Shown in pieces: positions 5,053 through 5,758 of a stretch of DNA of 5,758 nucleotides. Within the stretch, counting starts at the first letter, position 1; each line of letters begins with the position of its first letter. The notes beneath the pieces were generated by a model. It was not told the origin of the DNA. It saw nothing but the letters and a program-made list of their open reading frames with translations, and made no database searches. This DNA comes from Hyphomicrobiales bacterium (GTDB taxonomy: Bacteria > Pseudomonadota > Alphaproteobacteria > Rhizobiales > Xanthobacteraceae). The translations under genes were made by a program, and so were the position numbers. The stretch covers positions 1-5,758 of the forward strand of contig JACQDO010000149.1 of assembly GCA_016201085.1 (NCBI GenBank), in the 5' to 3' direction.

Positions 5053-5758
5053 TCACGAATGGCCAGAGTTCCAGCTTACTGCATTGAATTCGGGAGGCAT
5101 GGGCATTACTTCCGGTTCATCCGTTGCTTTTCGCAGGATAGCGTTGCCACGCTTGCCCTCAAGCACTTCGATCGGGACCCCGTCCTTATTCACGGCGAGC
5201 ACTCCTACAAGGTCTGGAGAAGCGCTAAGTACATATGTGTCGGCTAGCTCAATTAGACGGAGTGCCTCATCACGTATGAAGTTGGCGGACCAGTCCGTGG
5301 GAAGACCCTTCACCGCCGCGAATTCCTCAGCCGGAATGGAAAGCGCATGCCGGCGAATCTCGTCAATCGTGCGTCGTGGTGAAAAATTTGGCGGCTTGCC
5401 AGCGGCAGCTAGGATCAGAGGACCAAGCGGACAATAGTTGCGTCCGATGGCAACCAGGTCGGCAATATCTCGGGCTTTCGAACGTCCGGATGCCGCAAGA
5501 ATTTTATTTACGGCAAGGTCGGCCTGATGAAGGCGGGCGCCCCACTCTTCGTCCTTCACAAGGGGAAAGAAGCGACACTTCGTTTCAGCAAACCACTGGA
5601 TGATCGTGGATGACGTTCCGTCGGAAACCGTCGCGTCAACACAGCCGTATATAATAAAATCTCTGTGAGTCTTGTATCCTGCGGCTTCAAGCAGCGCGAG
5701 GTCAGCATTCGCAGCTTCGGTTACTTCCTCGTCGGTGTCGTGAAAGATATCGATATCG
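5053..5758 (-). CDS. AbiEii/AbiGii toxin family nucleotidyltransferase, C-terminal part (5' end outside window)
   Basis: The frame is open from the right window edge to the TGA at 5053-5055, giving 234 visible residues. No start within the window is convincing; the GTG at 5559 is internal. The visible N-terminal residues DIDIF (5757-5743) fit the D-x-D metal-binding motif of this nucleotidyltransferase superfamily; the preceding G-S part would lie just outside. Then come FFPLVKDEEWGARLHQA, DLAVNKILA (5520-5494), which matches the AbiEii D-x4-K-x2-A motif (Asp at 5520, Lys at 5505), and GRSKARDIADL, which resembles the following R...D-x2-D motif. In AbiE systems the protein is the nucleotide-transferring toxin, with antitoxin AbiEi encoded upstream; here upstream is off the window, so a toxin-antitoxin pair cannot be claimed, and many relatives are annotated without a partner. 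GC and codon use differ from the other genes (ATA, AGA, TCA and TTT codons are frequent), which suggests transfer. The gene converges on the cyclase gene, with the palindromic element between them. Confidence 0.72.
   Translation of the reverse strand, partial: DIDIFHDTDEEVTEAANADLALLEAAGYKTHRDFIIYGCVDATVSDGTSSTIIQWFAETKCRFFPLVKDEEWGARLHQADLAVNKILAASGRSKARDIADLVAIGRNYCPLGPLILAAAGKPPNFSPRRTIDEIRRHALSIPAEEFAAVKGLPTDWSANFIRDEALRLIELADTYVLSASPDLVGVLAVNKDGVPIEVLEGKRGNAILRKATDEPEVMPMPPEFNAVSWNSGHS

Noticed and set aside
5746..5758. Direct repeat GATATCGATATCG at the right edge
   Set aside because: It encodes the alternating Asp-Ile of the probable D-x-D motif of the nucleotidyltransferase and is explained by the protein.
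5053..5758. A complete AbiE toxin-antitoxin system
   Set aside because: Only the C-terminal portion of an AbiEii-like protein is visible and no AbiEi antitoxin gene is in the window.

Overview
The window is GC-rich DNA with strong third-position G/C bias. It looks like an alphaproteobacterium of the Bradyrhizobium / Rhodopseudomonas / Xanthobacteraceae type. This rests on base composition, on the kinds of genes present (orphan-type TctC/Bug and NitT/TauT periplasmic binding proteins, a TSUP permease, a PF04199 'cyclase'), and on a GTCATGCCCGG...CCGGGCATCCATG palindromic repeat of a kind common between genes in that group. The genus is inference.

Layout: positions 1-3074 hold three minus-strand genes read right to left. 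They are a TctC/Bug-type substrate-binding protein (3074-2103), a PuuE-like polysaccharide-deacetylase-fold hydrolase (1942-1058), and a NitT/TauT-type ABC substrate-binding protein (994 to beyond base 1, missing only its C-terminal end). About 210 bases (3075-3285) form a divergent promoter region. On the plus strand follow a TSUP (TauE/SafE-like) membrane permease (3286-4029) and, 34 bases later, a metal-dependent cyclase/kynurenine-formamidase-like hydrolase (4064-4912). A strong nested palindrome sits at 4919-4975. Beyond it is a convergent minus-strand gene (5053 to beyond 5758), the C-terminal part of an AbiEii/AbiGii-type nucleotidyltransferase, with visibly lower GC and different codon use.

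The first five genes read as one catabolic and transport module. Two unrelated periplasmic binding proteins would capture a small, probably anionic or amide-containing solute, a TSUP permease would move an organic or sulfur anion, and two hydrolases of families that attack C-N bonds (ring amides, N-formyl groups) would process it. The substrate cannot be read from the sequence. The AbiEii-like gene is probably unrelated accessory DNA that starts just after the repeat.

No tRNA, rRNA, CRISPR array, transposase or integrase was seen. No gene-free stretch exceeds 300 bases. I found no clearly new system. The most interesting points are the hydrolase pair with unknown substrate and the composition switch at the repeat leading into the nucleotidyltransferase.
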